Source: RGIG4608 sp045631445 (GTDB lineage Bacteria > Bacillota > Clostridia > Oscillospirales > CAG-272). Taken from it: DNA of 5,534 nt. This document shows positions 4,347 through 5,534 of the stretch, one piece after another. The stretch covers positions 1 through 5,534 of the forward strand of contig JAZQUS010000047.1 of the NCBI GenBank assembly GCA_045631445.1, read 5' to 3'. Under the pieces are notes generated by a model. That model saw only the letters and a list, made by a program, of their open reading frames with translations. It had not been told where the DNA came from and did no database searches. A program made the position numbers and the translations under genes. Position 1 is the first letter of the stretch. Every line of letters starts with the position of its first letter.

Positions 4347-5351
4347 ATGAATATAGTTGTTTTGGCGGGCGGTCTGAGTATGGAGCGCGATGTATCGTTG
4401 GCAAGCGGTTCACTTATTGCAAATTCTTTGCGCGATGCAGGACACAACGCAGTTCTTGTTGATCTATACTTTGGCATTGCTAAAGACAAAATGAATTTTG
4501 GTGATATGACGGGTAGATATAAATATAAAATACCCGAAAGTGAACCAAATCTTGAAGAAATAATTAAATCCAATGAGGGCAGACTTAACCCCATTGGCAA
4601 AAATATAGTGGAATTTTGCAAAATGGCAGATGTGACTTTTCTTGCTCTCCACGGTGGAGTTGGAGAAAACGGGAAGCTTCAGGCGGTTTTGGAAATGAAT
4701 GGTGTAAGATTTACAGGAAGCTCATCCGTTGGTTGTATGCTTTCTATGGATAAAATTATTTCAAAGGAGCTTGTTGCGAAGGCAGATATTCCAACTGCAA
4801 ATTGGTTAACCAATGAAGCTAGCATGGAAGAATTGAAAGCGCTTGTTCCTTGCTTCGTTAAACCCGCGGATAACGGCTCAAGTGTTGGAGTTACTAAGGT
4901 TGTTAGTGAAATAGAGCTTGTACAAGCACTTAGAGAAGCTAAAAAGTTCTCTAAAAACATACTTATTGAGGAGCAAATTGTTGGTAGAGAATTTTCTGTT
5001 GGTATACTTGAGGGAAAGGCATTGCCACCTATCGAGATTATTGCCTCTGGAGATTTTTACAATTATCAGGTTAAATATCAAGTAGGTCTTGCACACGAAA
5101 TTTGCCCTGCACCACTTGATAAAAAATATACTAAAAAACTTCAAGAATATGCAGAACGTGCTCATAAGGTGCTTCGTTTAGGCGATTATTCAAGAATTGA
5201 TTTTATTATGGATGAACATGGTGAATTCTATTTCCTTGAGGCAAATGCGCTCCCAGGAATGACCCCTACAAGCCTTCTCCCACAAGAAGCTGCAGCTGCC
5301 GGCATAGAGTATACCGATCTTTGTCTAAAATTAATTGAATTGGCTAAATAA
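4347..5351 (+). CDS. ddl: D-alanine--D-alanine ligase
   Basis: This 334-residue cytoplasmic ATP-grasp enzyme joins two D-alanines to make the dipeptide end of the peptidoglycan precursor. Motifs in order are: GGLSMERDVSLASG at 8-21 with Glu13, which in Ddl contacts the first D-Ala; LHGGVGENG at 101-109; SMDKIISK at 133-140; VKPADNGSSVGV at 171-182 with the catalytic serine in the GSS turn; EEQIVGRE at 208-215; the omega loop FYNYQVKY at 237-244, which retains aromatic residues of the D-Ala-D-Ala class; and the metal/ATP ligands Asp285, Glu298 and Asn300 before MTPTSLLPQEA at 305-315. The length lies between E. coli DdlB (306) and DdlA (364), the extra being a Lys/Glu-rich stretch at about 42-90. 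The end of the second-substrate loop agrees with ordinary D-Ala-D-Ala ligases, but a D-Ala-D-Ser or other specificity cannot be excluded by reading. The gene is 10 bases after the serine dehydratase and probably co-transcribed with it. No vancomycin-resistance genes lie beside it. Confidence 0.92.
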   Translation: MNIVVLAGGLSMERDVSLASGSLIANSLRDAGHNAVLVDLYFGIAKDKMNFGDMTGRYKYKIPESEPNLEEIIKSNEGRLNPIGKNIVEFCKMADVTFLALHGGVGENGKLQAVLEMNGVRFTGSSSVGCMLSMDKIISKELVAKADIPTANWLTNEASMEELKALVPCFVKPADNGSSVGVTKVVSEIELVQALREAKKFSKNILIEEQIVGREFSVGILEGKALPPIEIIASGDFYNYQVKYQVGLAHEICPAPLDKKYTKKLQEYAERAHKVLRLGDYSRIDFIMDEHGEFYFLEANALPGMTPTSLLPQEAAAAGIEYTDLCLKLIELAK

Positions 5352-5381
5352 AGATAAATTGGTATTTATCGGGGAGAAGAT

Positions 5382-5439
5382 AGTTGGGAAAAAATTTAGG
5401 GGGATTTTGAAAAATCCCCCTATAACCCCAAAACTTTTT
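5382..5439. terminator. Compound terminator after ddl, probably bidirectional
   Basis: A perfect 12-base arm pair, TAGGGGGATTTT 5397-5408 with AAAATCCCCCTA 5411-5422, is enclosed by a second stem: AGTT/AACT and GGG/CCC, 5382-5388 with 5427-5435. Five T (5435-5439) follow on the plus strand. On the minus strand the inner hairpin runs directly into AAATTTTTT, which is an even better terminator. This suggests that a gene converges from the right. Confidence 0.8.
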
Positions 5440-5450
5440 AATCGTGGGTA

Positions 5451-5534
5451 TTAAATTAATCCGCGCAAATCGTATTGTTTGATTGAAATCAAACAATACA
5501 TAACGATTTTCTCACTGTTGGCAGGCAGTTCGAA
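5451..5534 (-). CDS. Possible C-terminal end of a convergent hypothetical protein (partial)
   Basis: On the minus strand, a frame entering from the right edge stays open for 27 codons and stops at a TAA (5453-5451). It encodes ELPANSEKIV followed by a mixed hydrophobic/basic tail ending in DLRGLI. I do not recognise it. In its favour, the terminator next to it works best for the minus strand. Against it, a 27-codon open frame is easily due to chance, another frame on the plus strand is open over the same bases, and a 13-bp perfect inverted repeat lies in the middle of it. Confidence 0.3.
   Translation of the reverse strand, partial: FELPANSEKIVMYCLISIKQYDLRGLI
5467..5509. repeat. Long inverted repeat near the right edge
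   Basis: GTATTGTTTGATT (5472-5484) and its exact inverse AATCAAACAATAC (5487-5499) are separated by GA. An outer AAATC/GATTT pair (5467-5471 with 5505-5509) extends the stem after a five-base bulge. The arms are far too long to be chance. No T run follows on either strand, so it is not an ordinary terminator. It could be an operator, an RNA hairpin or the end of a small repeated element. Confidence 0.85.

Noticed and set aside
4347..5351. Vancomycin-resistance type ligase (VanA/VanC/VanG class)
   Set aside because: No van regulatory, racemase, dehydrogenase or dipeptidase genes are in the window, and the omega loop and C-terminal substrate loop look like ordinary D-Ala-D-Ala ligase. The specificity is not proven.

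Overview
This AT-rich window looks like a chromosomal segment of a low-GC Gram-positive anaerobe, most likely a Clostridia member of the Oscillospiraceae/Ruminococcaceae type. The case rests on strong AGGAGG-type ribosome binding sites, near-consensus sigma-A promoters, an FMN riboswitch controlling a RibU-type ECF transporter subunit, and an oxygen-sensitive iron-sulfur L-serine dehydratase. The taxonomic call is inference, because no rRNA is present. I see no tRNA or rRNA gene, CRISPR array, transposase or phage gene.

Layout. (1) Positions 2-322 are the 3' end of tuf (EF-Tu), closed by a strong terminator. (2) Positions 411-1318 are a self-contained riboflavin uptake unit: FMN riboswitch, antiterminator/terminator platform, then ribU. 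(3) Positions 1391-1894 encode a COG2426 'small multidrug export' membrane protein on the same strand. A perfect bidirectional terminator follows, shared with (4) a convergent TrmH/SpoU-family RNA methyltransferase on the minus strand. (5) Positions 2762-2905 are a divergent control region. Two sigma-A promoters stand back to back, and their -35 boxes form the two halves of one perfect palindrome. A second perfect palindrome lies at the predicted start site of the rightward transcript. (6) Rightward comes a two-gene operon: an XRE helix-turn-helix domain fused to a complete single-chain [4Fe-4S] L-serine dehydratase, then 10 bases later a D-alanine--D-alanine ligase. (7) The last 183 bases hold a compound hairpin terminator, a second long inverted repeat and possibly the tail of a convergent gene.

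How the parts work together. The riboflavin unit is ordinary in kind: FMN shuts off its own precursor's importer. The energy-coupling subunits of the transporter are not in the window and must be elsewhere. The part most worth attention is the serine dehydratase locus. A DNA-binding domain is joined to an Fe-S enzyme, and palindromic operator-like sites sit exactly where a self-regulating protein would bind, between it and the divergent methyltransferase gene. This suggests, without proof, an enzyme that also senses serine or cluster status and controls its own operon, including a peptidoglycan precursor ligase. Serine deamination yields pyruvate, a precursor of alanine, so a metabolic link to D-Ala-D-Ala synthesis is possible.
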